From the NCBI GenBank assembly GCA_030430345.1, contig JAUIFT010000035.1, positions 1 through 11,054 on the forward strand: a DNA stretch of 11,054 nucleotides. Direction: 5' to 3'. The notes under the pieces are model-generated. The model had not been told where the DNA came from. It did no database searches and saw only the letters and a program-made list of their open reading frames with translations. Positions 1 through 5,804 of this stretch are shown in pieces (the stretch's first letter is position 1; every line of letters begins with the position of its first letter). A program made the position numbers and the translations under genes. The stretch is from Calditrichia bacterium. GTDB taxonomy: Bacteria > Calditrichota > Calditrichia > RBG-13-44-9 > J042.

Positions 1-2
1 AT

Positions 3-674
3 GTCCATAATAACATCGGGGACCTTGTCTTAAAGCTAACCGCACCTAATGGCGAACAAATTACCATTATGGATCGCCCCGGTTATCCCGCCAGCAGCAG
101 TGGTAGTCCGGGGAACGGGCCGAGAATTTTTCTGGACGATAATGCCGATGTTAGTATCGACACGGTTGAAGTTGGCAATACCACAACGCTCACCGGCACA
201 TACCGCCCAGATCCCGATTTACTCAGTAATTTTAACGGAGTTTCCTATGGTGGTGAATGGGTGCTTAACATCAGTGATCATCGTCAGGGCATTCTCGGGG
301 TTATTCAGGAATGGGGCATCTATGCGGCTGTTACCACAACCACGGCAATTGATGACCGGGAAATCGTAGAAATTCCCCAACAATACCGCCTTTTCCAGAA
401 TTATCCCAATCCCTTTAATCCGGAAACGACCATTCGTTATGACTTGCCGGCAGCAGGAACAGTATCGCTGACAATCTACAATGTGCTTGGTCAGCAGGTG
501 CGGCAATTGGTTAATGCGAATCAGGCCGGCGGCAGTTATTCGGTAGTGTGGGATGGTCAAAATGCATTTGGAGCGAAAGCGGCGAGTGGTATCTATTTCT
601 ATCGCCTGGTGGTAGAAAATGCAACTGACGGCGAACAATTTAACCAGATGCACAAAATGCTATTGCTCAAATAA
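3..674 (+). CDS. Secreted protein, C-terminal part: P-domain plus T9SS-type sorting domain (5' partial)
   Basis: The reading frame is open from base 3 to a TAA at 672-674, so 223 C-terminal residues are visible and the start lies outside the window. Residues 1 to about 108 match the proprotein-convertase P-domain (P/Homo B), a beta-sandwich often found beside secreted proteases: IGDLVLKLTAPNGEQ, then MDRPG, then TGTYRPDPDLLSNFNG and GEWVLNISD. A short Thr-rich linker follows. Residues from about 128 to the end form a FlgD-Ig-like/T9SS type A C-terminal domain, with FQNYPNPFNPETTIRYDLP, LTIYNVLGQQV and GIYFYRL. In Bacteroidota and related phyla this domain sends proteins through the type IX secretion system to the cell surface. 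The missing N-terminal part is probably a signal peptide and a catalytic or adhesive domain; a subtilisin-like protease is common with P-domains, but that is inference. Confidence 0.9.
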   Translation, partial: VHNNIGDLVLKLTAPNGEQITIMDRPGYPASSSGSPGNGPRIFLDDNADVSIDTVEVGNTTTLTGTYRPDPDLLSNFNGVSYGGEWVLNISDHRQGILGVIQEWGIYAAVTTTTAIDDREIVEIPQQYRLFQNYPNPFNPETTIRYDLPAAGTVSLTIYNVLGQQVRQLVNANQAGGSYSVVWDGQNAFGAKAASGIYFYRLVVENATDGEQFNQMHKMLLLK

Positions 675-706
675 TGACTGTGCAAGGAAGTATAATATTG
701 CAAAAG

Positions 707-796
707 CTGCCCGCGAAAAACGCAAAACATGCGAATTAATTTCGCTTTTTCTAAAAGAGCTTTCCCTTTTTAGTGTTTCGTGTATTTCGCGGGCAG
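707..796. repeat. Large imperfect palindrome of 9-nt units between convergent genes
   Basis: The 12-mer CTGCCCGCGAAA at 707-718 has its exact reverse complement TTTCGCGGGCAG at 785-796. Inside, the left arm continues as related 9-nt units (CGCGAAAAA, CGCAAAACA, TGCGAATTA) and the right arm as TAGTGTTTC, GTGTATTTC, GCGGGCAG, so the arms pair imperfectly over more than the 12 exact bases. Two smaller hairpins lie between them: GCGAA/TTCGC at 731-745 and CTAAAA/TTTTAG at 751-773. The element fills the gap between the convergent secreted-protein and kinase genes. It resembles dispersed intergenic palindromes of bacterial genomes more than a gene; copy number elsewhere cannot be judged from this window. 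Confidence 0.6.
731..750 (+). terminator. Possible intrinsic terminator for the secreted-protein gene
   Basis: A perfect 5-bp stem GCGAA/TTCGC with a TTAAT loop (731-745) is followed at once by five T residues (746-750), 56 nt after the stop codon at 674. The stem is short, so termination may rest on the larger palindrome that contains it. Confidence 0.35.
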
Positions 797-818
797 TTTA
801 TTTATCGGTTTTTGAATA

Positions 819-1673
819 CTATAAATAACTCTTGATCAAAAGTAACGACTGACTAAGGTATCCACTGCCAAAAAGATTCAAATGATTCAGTACGTGATAC
901 AGCTTATATAAGTTTTCCCGGTATTCATATCCTGCCGGCAGCGGCCAGGCGTCGTTATAGGCGCGATAAAATTCTTCCGCAAATCCGCCAAACAAGCGGG
1001 TCATTGCTAAATCTGCTTCGCGATGGCCGTAGTACACTGCCGGGTCGATAATACATGCTTCGCCTTCTTCATCAACCAGAAAATTGCCGCTCCATAAATC
1101 GCCATGCAATAACGCCGGGGTTTCTTCGCTATCTCCAATAATATCCGCGATTTTTCCTTCCAGTTTGGCGAAGGGTTGCTGGAGCTCTCCCCCATACCCT
1201 CTTTTTTCCGCAAAATAATATTGGGGCAGTAAGCGGTTCTCCCAATAGAATCGCCCCCAGTTTCTAGCCGCTTCCATCGATGGCCGATTTAGCTGTGGTG
1301 TAGCGCCAATAAAATTATCTTCCGAAAAGCCATAAGTTTCCGCGCTGTAGCGATGCATGGCCGCAAACTTCTCCCCAAACGACCGGAAAAAATTTCTCCC
1401 CGGTCTTCCCGGTGGAATATATTCCAGCAACAACCAATGTGCTGTTGCTTTATATACAGCTGGAATACGTAAGGCATTTGCTTTCGCCAATTCCTGCAAG
1501 CCATTGGCTTCTTTTGCAAACATAGCAACATCATCGGCACCGCTTTTCAGAAAGTATTTTTTCCGGGAAGCAGTCACCAGCAGATAGGTCTGGGCAATGC
1601 AGCCGCCGGAAAGGGAGCGGGAATCGACAATCTCTTCTCCAAGATGCGTTGCAACATCCTCAAAAAGGTTCAT
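819..1673 (-). CDS. Fructosamine/ribulosamine 3-kinase family protein (FN3K family)
   Basis: A 284-aa protein that spans the usual length of the fructosamine-kinase family, which phosphorylates sugar-derived ketoamines on lysine so that the adduct falls off (protein deglycation). Visible features: a glycine-rich N-lobe segment SGGCIAQTY (22-30), the nucleotide-binding lysine in YFLKSG (K43), hinge-region LLLEYI (81-86), family-specific YGFSEDNFIGATPQLN (114-129), the catalytic loop HGDLWSGN (190-197, catalytic D192) and the metal-binding D210 in IIDPAVYYG. ATG at 1671-1673 directly abuts the TAA of the upstream phosphatase gene, and GGAAAGAG lies inside that gene's end as ribosome-binding site. 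Characterised bacterial homologues with this gene arrangement act on ribulosamines and erythrulosamines rather than fructosamines, so the substrate is probably a pentose or tetrose adduct; this is inference. Confidence 0.92.
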   Translation of the reverse strand: MNLFEDVATHLGEEIVDSRSLSGGCIAQTYLLVTASRKKYFLKSGADDVAMFAKEANGLQELAKANALRIPAVYKATAHWLLLEYIPPGRPGRNFFRSFGEKFAAMHRYSAETYGFSEDNFIGATPQLNRPSMEAARNWGRFYWENRLLPQYYFAEKRGYGGELQQPFAKLEGKIADIIGDSEETPALLHGDLWSGNFLVDEEGEACIIDPAVYYGHREADLAMTRLFGGFAEEFYRAYNDAWPLPAGYEYRENLYKLYHVLNHLNLFGSGYLSQSLLLIKSYL

Positions 1674-2147
1674 TTACAACTCTTTCCGGAGTTTCTCCAA
1701 TAATCCGCCACAGGCATCTTCCAATATGTCCAAAACTTCTTCAAAACCCTGGTCGCCACCATAATAAGGGTCCGGTACGAAAGTGGCTTTTTTTGTCCGG
1801 CAAAAATCGGTCATCATGTAAATCTTATCGCGATAATTTTGTAACCGGTCTAAAGCACGAATATCGCGATGATTACTATCGTCCATTGCTAGAATCATAT
1901 CAAATTTTTCAAAATCTTCTGCCGGATTAATCTGCCGGGAACGGCTGTTTAGTTCATATCCCCGTCTTTCCGCCGCTTTTCGCATCCGATAATCGGCTGG
2001 TTCACCAGAATGATAACCGATGGTTCCGGCGGAGTCACACCAAATCTGATCGTCTAATCCTTCCTTTTTCAGAAGCGCTTGCATCACCCCTTCCGCAGCA
2101 GGGGACCGGCAAATATTTCCCAGACATACAAACAAAATCTTTTTCAT
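1674..2147 (-). CDS. Low-molecular-weight protein-tyrosine phosphatase (LMW-PTP family)
   Basis: A cytosolic 157-aa phosphatase of typical family length. The P-loop CLGNICRS (C8 nucleophile, R14, S15) is at the N-terminus, and the general-acid loop DPYYGG (D126) near the C-terminus; both are diagnostic. The ATG at 2145-2147 was chosen because AAGGA (2155-2159 on the plus strand as TCCTT) lies 7 nt upstream and the protein then begins MKKILFVCLGN as in homologues; a TTG at 2165 would add six residues but has no such support. The stop codon touches the start of the ketoamine kinase gene, so the two are co-translated. In Thermus and other bacteria with this pair, the phosphatase was reported to dephosphorylate ribulosamine 5-phosphates as well as phosphotyrosine. 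A role in sugar-phosphate adduct repair is therefore more likely here than capsule or signalling control. Confidence 0.93.
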   Translation of the reverse strand: MKKILFVCLGNICRSPAAEGVMQALLKKEGLDDQIWCDSAGTIGYHSGEPADYRMRKAAERRGYELNSRSRQINPAEDFEKFDMILAMDDSNHRDIRALDRLQNYRDKIYMMTDFCRTKKATFVPDPYYGGDQGFEEVLDILEDACGGLLEKLRKEL

Positions 2148-2413
2148 TCGATTTTCCTTATTCAAATTAATAATTGAAGAAGCGGTATTTCATTGTGATA
2201 GTTACGGGGCTAAAATCTAATGACGCGATGGATAAACTCAAAAGGATTATTTCCGGGAATATGCAGCCATCTCCCCTGAAGCATTTCTGCTTTCTGACCT
2301 TTTCATGCCGTTATAAGCCACAAATATGTATAATATTTGCCCAAATTGACCGCCATCAACAATGCTTTTCAAAACAAGAATTACATCTATAAACGATTGT
2401 ATTAAATAGACTT

Positions 2414-2433
2414 AAAAACATATATATGTTTTT
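2414..2433. promoter_or_regulatory. 20-bp perfect palindrome (possible operator)
   Basis: Five A, CATATATATG, then five T form a perfect 20-bp palindrome. Its last T is also the first base of the sigma-54-like -24 element at 2433. The location suits a regulator site, but an AT-rich self-complementary run can arise easily by chance in intergenic DNA. Confidence 0.3.
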
Positions 2434-2448
2434 GGCAAGGTTTCTGCT
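2433..2448 (+). promoter_or_regulatory. Candidate sigma-54 (RpoN) promoter, -24/-12
   Basis: TGGCAAGGTTTCTGCT matches the RpoN consensus TGGCACG-N4-TTGCW at ten of twelve defined positions, including the essential GG (2434-2435) and GC (2446-2447) with exactly ten bases between them. Transcription would start near 2459 and give a leader of about 190 nt for the 88-aa gene at 2651. No activator gene is visible in the window. Confidence 0.4.
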
Positions 2449-2528
2449 TTAATCAAGAGTGAAGCAGCCACCAGATGGCGACTTACCGATCTTATCACAA
2501 GTAAATTCGAAGACAACAGGGTTGTTGT

Positions 2529-2588
2529 TATCAATCAAAATTGTATCCCAATATCAATCGGTGATCATCCGAGTTTATTGGTTTGATA
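2529..2588 (+). promoter_or_regulatory. Foldable leader hairpin upstream of the 88-aa gene
   Basis: Three nested complementary pairs can form one interrupted stem: TATCAA (2529-2534) with TTGATA (2583-2588), CCAATA (2548-2553) with TATTGG (2576-2581), and TCGG (2558-2561) with CCGA (2569-2572) around a 7-nt loop. It lies 49 nt before the ribosome-binding site, so it could influence RNA stability or act as a binding site. It matches no riboswitch class I recognise. Confidence 0.25.
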
Positions 2589-2650
2589 GTTTTCAATCAG
2601 GAAAATTATTCAAACGTTTTTTTGATTAATTATTTCAAGGAGGAAATCAG

Positions 2651-2917
2651 ATGGTATCCTTTTCAATCTCTCGAATTAAAGGTTTATTAGTAAAGAAGCA
2701 GGAAGTAATCAAAGAAGTTACCATGGTAACTTATGATTACGTTTTGTATGACAGCATTTCTAAAATTAACGGCAGCGGCAAATATCTCTCTCGCAACAGT
2801 GAGCAGAATCTGGAAAGCCGGATCAAAAAAGAATTACTGGCACACTGGCCGGATGCCCGGAATATTACCGTTACTATTCGGGAAATTAACAAAGAGCAGC
2901 ACCTGGTAGAAGTATAA
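2651..2917 (+). CDS. Small uncharacterised protein, 88 aa
   Basis: I do not recognise this protein. It is a convincing gene: AAGGAGG (2637-2643) sits 7 nt before the ATG, and the frame runs cleanly to TAA. The protein is hydrophilic, with no signal peptide, membrane segment or cysteine. A basic N-terminal stretch (RIKGLLVKKQEVIKE) leads into a predicted mixed region: VTYDYVLYDSI, then a helix-like ESRIKKELLAHW, then a strand-like NITVTIREI. This suggests a small alpha/beta domain. An internal ATG (codon 25, 2723) is a less likely start because it has no ribosome-binding site. The gene stands alone, with about 500 non-coding bases before it and 400 after it, and a sigma-54-like promoter upstream, so it is probably separately regulated. 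Confidence 0.75.
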   Translation: MVSFSISRIKGLLVKKQEVIKEVTMVTYDYVLYDSISKINGSGKYLSRNSEQNLESRIKKELLAHWPDARNITVTIREINKEQHLVEV

Positions 2918-3142
2918 ACATTTGCAATGCTTATCCCGGTTTCAGAATCATCTGAGCAACCCCCTCTTGGGTAAAAACGATTATGCGCACACCGCTATTG
3001 CCAGCCGATACCTCCTTTGGAGCGCCCGGTGTGCATCGAATAAATTTGCATGATGACGTCTGCTCAGGCATTTACTGTCCGCCGCCATATTCTTAATGAA
3101 CAATTTAGTTGAGTTTTTCTGAATTCTTCCCGGAAATGATTT

Positions 3143-3198
3143 CTCCGGAAACTCCGGAATTCATTCATTAATTTCTCCCCTTTATAAATTCTCCGGAA
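3143..3198. repeat. Three CTCCGGAA boxes around the oxidase promoter
   Basis: The 8-mer CTCCGGAA, with palindromic core TCCGGA, occurs at 3143-3150, 3152-3159 and 3191-3198; a variant TCCCGGA is at 3128-3134. The first two are 9 bp apart start to start and lie just upstream of a candidate -35 element, and the third covers the expected transcription start. This layout suits a regulator, but CCGGAA is also a frequent string in the coding DNA of this window. Confidence 0.3.
3160..3188 (+). promoter_or_regulatory. Candidate housekeeping promoter of the oxidase operon
   Basis: TTCATT (3160-3165) and TATAAA (3183-3188) are separated by 17 bp. The -10 is good (five of six to TATAAT), the -35 weak (three of six), as would suit an activated promoter. 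The start site would be near 3195, giving a leader of about 120 nt. Confidence 0.3.
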
Positions 3199-3316
3199 TG
3201 TTGTAATTTATCCTGATTTTCTGTTGCAGCAATATTGTTGTGTATATGCCCAAATATGCCGTGGGCAATAATTGAACTCAGGAACCCGCTATACCGCGAA
3301 ACGGGAGAACCTTTCA

Positions 3317-4675
3317 ATGCATGATTTATTCAGCACCCCCTGGGCGAATGCATGGGAAAAAGCCCTCAATAACAACGCTATCTATCGAAATGCTGCTGAG
3401 AAATGGGAATGGCCGGTTATTCTCGAAATCGAAGATCTCCCCACCGAAAGCAAAGGGTTGCATTCCCAACTCTATCTCGATCTCTGGCGAGGCCAATGCC
3501 GTTCGGTGCGCCCGGCCGAACCGGAAGACAACAATAGTGCAGCCTATATCATCTCCGCGCCGCTAAACGTCTGGCGCCCGGTTCTTGATGGGCATAGCGA
3601 CCCCATGATGGCTTTAATGCGCGGCAAACTGAAGCTGGTTAAGGGAAAGATGTTCAAACTGGCACGCTACAGTAACGCCGCCAAACAAATGGTTCTTTCC
3701 GCCAGAGAAGTACCGACACGCTTTCCCGGGGAAGATAGCGAAACGGCTGTTCCGGCGGCGGCCAACGGCACCCAGTCTGCAGAAATCGCCACGAAACGGG
3801 AATCGTTTGTCACCACCAGCGGGAAAGGCTTGAATAACAACAGTTTTCCCATGCGCCTCTATCATAAAGCGAAACGCTTGGGTATCTGGAATCCCCAGGA
3901 CATTAATATCGATCAGGACAAACAGGATTGGCAAAAGCTGACAGCGCTGGAGAAAGAAGTCATTCTCCATCTCACCTCCCTATTCCAGGCCGGGGAAGAG
4001 TCGGTCACCCAGGACATTCTCCCTTTGCTGATGGTCCTTGCCCGGGAAGGCCGTCTGGAAGAAGAAATTTACTTAACAACCTTCCTTTGGGAAGAAGCAA
4101 AACACGTTGAATTTTTTCATCGCTACTTAAGTGAGGTCATCACGGAAACCGGCGATATCAGTCGTTTTCATGGACCAAACTATCGACGCATTTTTTATGA
4201 ACTGCTACCGGAAGCAATGAACGCCCTGTTGGAGGATCCATCCCCGGCGGCGCAAATTCGCGCGTCCGTTACTTACAACATGATTGTCGAAGGCACCCTC
4301 GCGGAAACCGGCTACCACGCCTATTACACCATGCTGGAGCGAAACGACATTATGCCGGGCATGCGGGAAGGCATCACTTATTTAAAACGGGATGAATCGC
4401 GTCATATTGCTTACGGCATTTATTTGCTTTCCCGCCTGGTAAATAGCGATCCGTCACTGTGGCAGGTGCTGGAAAACCGCATGGAGGTGATGATGAATTA
4501 TGCCCTGGCGAATATTAACGAGCTTTTTGATGCCTATCCGGAAATGCCTTTTGGCTTATCCCTGGCAGATTTTGTCGACTATGCCACCAATCAGTTTAAC
4601 AAGCGAATGGACCGAATTGAACGGGCGATTTCCACACCGATGGACAAAATTGCCAATGAATTGGAAAGCGATTGA
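3317..4675 (+). CDS. SCP2 lipid-binding domain fused to R2-like ligand-binding oxidase (R2lox)
   Basis: A 452-aa two-domain protein. Residues about 5-130 resemble SCP2 lipid-carrier domains, ending in SAPLNVWRPVLDG (80-92) and ALMRGKLKLVKG (99-110). A polar, probably flexible linker follows (about 130-175). Residues about 177-452 are an R2-like ligand-binding oxidase, a ferritin-fold protein of the ribonucleotide-reductase R2 superfamily that builds a Mn/Fe centre, binds a long-chain fatty acid and forms a Val-Tyr ether cross-link. All expected residues are present: E227, E260, H263, E325, E360 and H363 as ligands, and V230 and Y320 as the cross-link pair (GEESV, WEEAKH, YNMIVEG, KRDESRH). 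Family R2lox proteins are about 300 aa, so the N-terminal domain is an addition. ATG 3317 has GGGAG (3303-3307) 9 nt upstream; a TTG at 3272 would add 15 residues. It heads a four-gene cluster. No nrdA-like gene is near, arguing against ribonucleotide reduction. Natural substrate unknown. Confidence 0.9.
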   Translation: MHDLFSTPWANAWEKALNNNAIYRNAAEKWEWPVILEIEDLPTESKGLHSQLYLDLWRGQCRSVRPAEPEDNNSAAYIISAPLNVWRPVLDGHSDPMMALMRGKLKLVKGKMFKLARYSNAAKQMVLSAREVPTRFPGEDSETAVPAAANGTQSAEIATKRESFVTTSGKGLNNNSFPMRLYHKAKRLGIWNPQDINIDQDKQDWQKLTALEKEVILHLTSLFQAGEESVTQDILPLLMVLAREGRLEEEIYLTTFLWEEAKHVEFFHRYLSEVITETGDISRFHGPNYRRIFYELLPEAMNALLEDPSPAAQIRASVTYNMIVEGTLAETGYHAYYTMLERNDIMPGMREGITYLKRDESRHIAYGIYLLSRLVNSDPSLWQVLENRMEVMMNYALANINELFDAYPEMPFGLSLADFVDYATNQFNKRMDRIERAISTPMDKIANELESD

Positions 4676-4684
4676 GGATCATTG

Positions 4685-5770
4685 ATGAAAAGTAAATTAT
4701 TACGCTGGGGGCTGATTTTAGCAGGGCTATTGCTCTTCCTGGCACTCTTGATTCGCTTCACCACATTTCACCCGGCTGATGTGCAGCAGGAAGCAATTAT
4801 CGGTGCGGAAAATGCACCGCTGATGCAGCCCGGCGATACTATAAAGGTCATGAGTTTCAACGTGCAGTATATGGCCAGCAAGAACTACGTTTTCTGGTAT
4901 GATATGCCCGACGAAAGCGGCCCGGACAGCAAACCATCGAAAGCCCATGTGCTGGAAACGATTGAAGCGGTCGCCCGGGTGATTCGCGCGGAAGCGCCGG
5001 ATGTCATACTTTTGCAGGAAATGCATGAAGACGCCGTCCGCACATATCATATCGATCAACTGGCGGCAGTGCTGGAATTACTACCCGCAGAATATCGCTG
5101 CCATTCCTCGGCTTTCTACTGGAAAGCGGACTTTGTGCCCCATCCGAAAATTCTCGGCTCTGTCGGGATGAAGCTCAGCACGATTTCCAAATATAAGATG
5201 GATCAGTCAACCCGCTATCAGCTTCCCTTGTTTCCCAAAGATATTATTTCCGCGCAATTCTATTTAAAACGGGCAATTCTGGAAACCCGCTTCCCAGTAG
5301 CGGACGGCAGCAGTTTTTATGCGCTGAACACCCATCTTGATACATTTGCCCATGGCCAGGACTTAATGCAAAGGCAGGTCGAAATGGTCGATGATGTCGT
5401 CAGTAAACTGGAAAATGCGGGTCATGCCTGGGTTATTGGCGGTGATTTTAACATCCTGCCTCCGGACCAGGATCCGGCGACGATGCCGGAATACCTGCGG
5501 GCCTATCATCGTCCGAAAACCGAGCTCTCCCTGCTTTATGATAAATACCCGGCAGTGCCGGCGAAGTCCGATTACCAGGGCGCGGAATATGCCCGGTGGC
5601 ATACGCATTTAGCCAACCATCCCCGGGTTACCGAGCCGGACAAAATCATTGATTATTTTTTCTACTCCCCCGGACTGCCCTTACATGAAAGCTATGTGCG
5701 GCAGCATGATACTCAGGATATTTCCGATCATCTCCCGATAATTGCAACTTTCGTGTTACCCGGAAATTAA
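4685..5770 (+). CDS. Membrane-anchored endonuclease/exonuclease/phosphatase-family hydrolase
   Basis: A 361-aa protein with one N-terminal hydrophobic segment (about 8-27, LRWGLILAGLLLFLALLI) that should anchor it in the cytoplasmic membrane with the enzyme outside. The rest is a DNase I/sphingomyelinase-like fold with the family's motifs in order: MSFNVQY (N59), DVILLQEMHE (catalytic E112), LNTHLD (H217), GGDFNILP (D254, N256) and ISDHLPI (D348, H349). This fold hydrolyses phosphodiesters or phosphomonoesters with a divalent metal; members include nucleases, inositol phosphatases and sphingomyelinases, and the sequence alone does not choose. The ribosome-binding site GAGGA (4674-4678) overlaps the stop codon of the R2lox gene, so translation is coupled. 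A lipid phosphodiesterase is attractive given the SCP2-R2lox neighbour and membrane anchor, but that is inference. An in-frame TTG at 4682 is a weaker start. Confidence 0.88.
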   Translation: MKSKLLRWGLILAGLLLFLALLIRFTTFHPADVQQEAIIGAENAPLMQPGDTIKVMSFNVQYMASKNYVFWYDMPDESGPDSKPSKAHVLETIEAVARVIRAEAPDVILLQEMHEDAVRTYHIDQLAAVLELLPAEYRCHSSAFYWKADFVPHPKILGSVGMKLSTISKYKMDQSTRYQLPLFPKDIISAQFYLKRAILETRFPVADGSSFYALNTHLDTFAHGQDLMQRQVEMVDDVVSKLENAGHAWVIGGDFNILPPDQDPATMPEYLRAYHRPKTELSLLYDKYPAVPAKSDYQGAEYARWHTHLANHPRVTEPDKIIDYFFYSPGLPLHESYVRQHDTQDISDHLPIIATFVLPGN

Positions 5771-5804
5771 TAACGATTTCTGCATAGTGGAAAATAAAGC
5801 GCAC

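Larger units (their letters stand above)
2148..2650. other. Non-coding stretch between divergent genes
   Basis: No convincing gene is present in these 503 bases. The left part (to about 2400) serves as upstream region of the minus-strand phosphatase operon; I could not assign a clear promoter there. A 72-codon open frame at 2174-2392 lacks an ATG with ribosome-binding site and has no recognisable protein character. The right part holds a 20-bp palindrome, a sigma-54-like element and a foldable leader for the small gene at 2651, listed separately. Confidence 0.6.
2918..3316. other. Non-coding stretch with inverted repeats upstream of the oxidase operon
   Basis: These 399 bases carry no clear gene. 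CTGAGCA (2952-2958) is complementary to TGCTCAG (3061-3067) and encloses GCACACCG (2987-2994) paired with CGGTGTGC (3027-3034); smaller hairpins ACCC/GGGT (2959-2972) and CTCC/GGAG (3012-3022) lie inside. A structured RNA, a transcription terminator of the 88-aa gene without T-tract, or decayed coding DNA are all possible. A minus-strand ATG frame of 46 codons (3071 down to TAA at 2931) spans the same bases. The right half holds the promoter and repeat boxes listed separately, a near-palindrome around CAATATTG (3230-3237), and a hairpin TGCCCA/TGGGCA (3247-3267). Confidence 0.5.

Noticed and set aside
619..828. 69-codon plus-strand frame across the secreted-protein end and palindrome
   Set aside because: It overlaps the true C-terminus in another frame and reads through the palindrome; no protein-like features.
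2174..2392. 72-codon open frame on the plus strand in the divergent gap
   Set aside because: It starts with a non-ATG codon without ribosome-binding site, ends in unlike-protein composition, and covers the upstream region of the phosphatase operon.
2918..3271. Cobalamin or other known riboswitch upstream of the oxidase
   Set aside because: No B12-box-like or other class-defining conserved core was seen; only generic inverted repeats.
3317..4675. Ribonucleotide reductase beta subunit (NrdB) as the identity of the oxidase
   Set aside because: The Val/Tyr cross-link pair and KRDESRH pattern are of R2lox type, no alpha subunit gene is near, and an SCP2 domain is attached.
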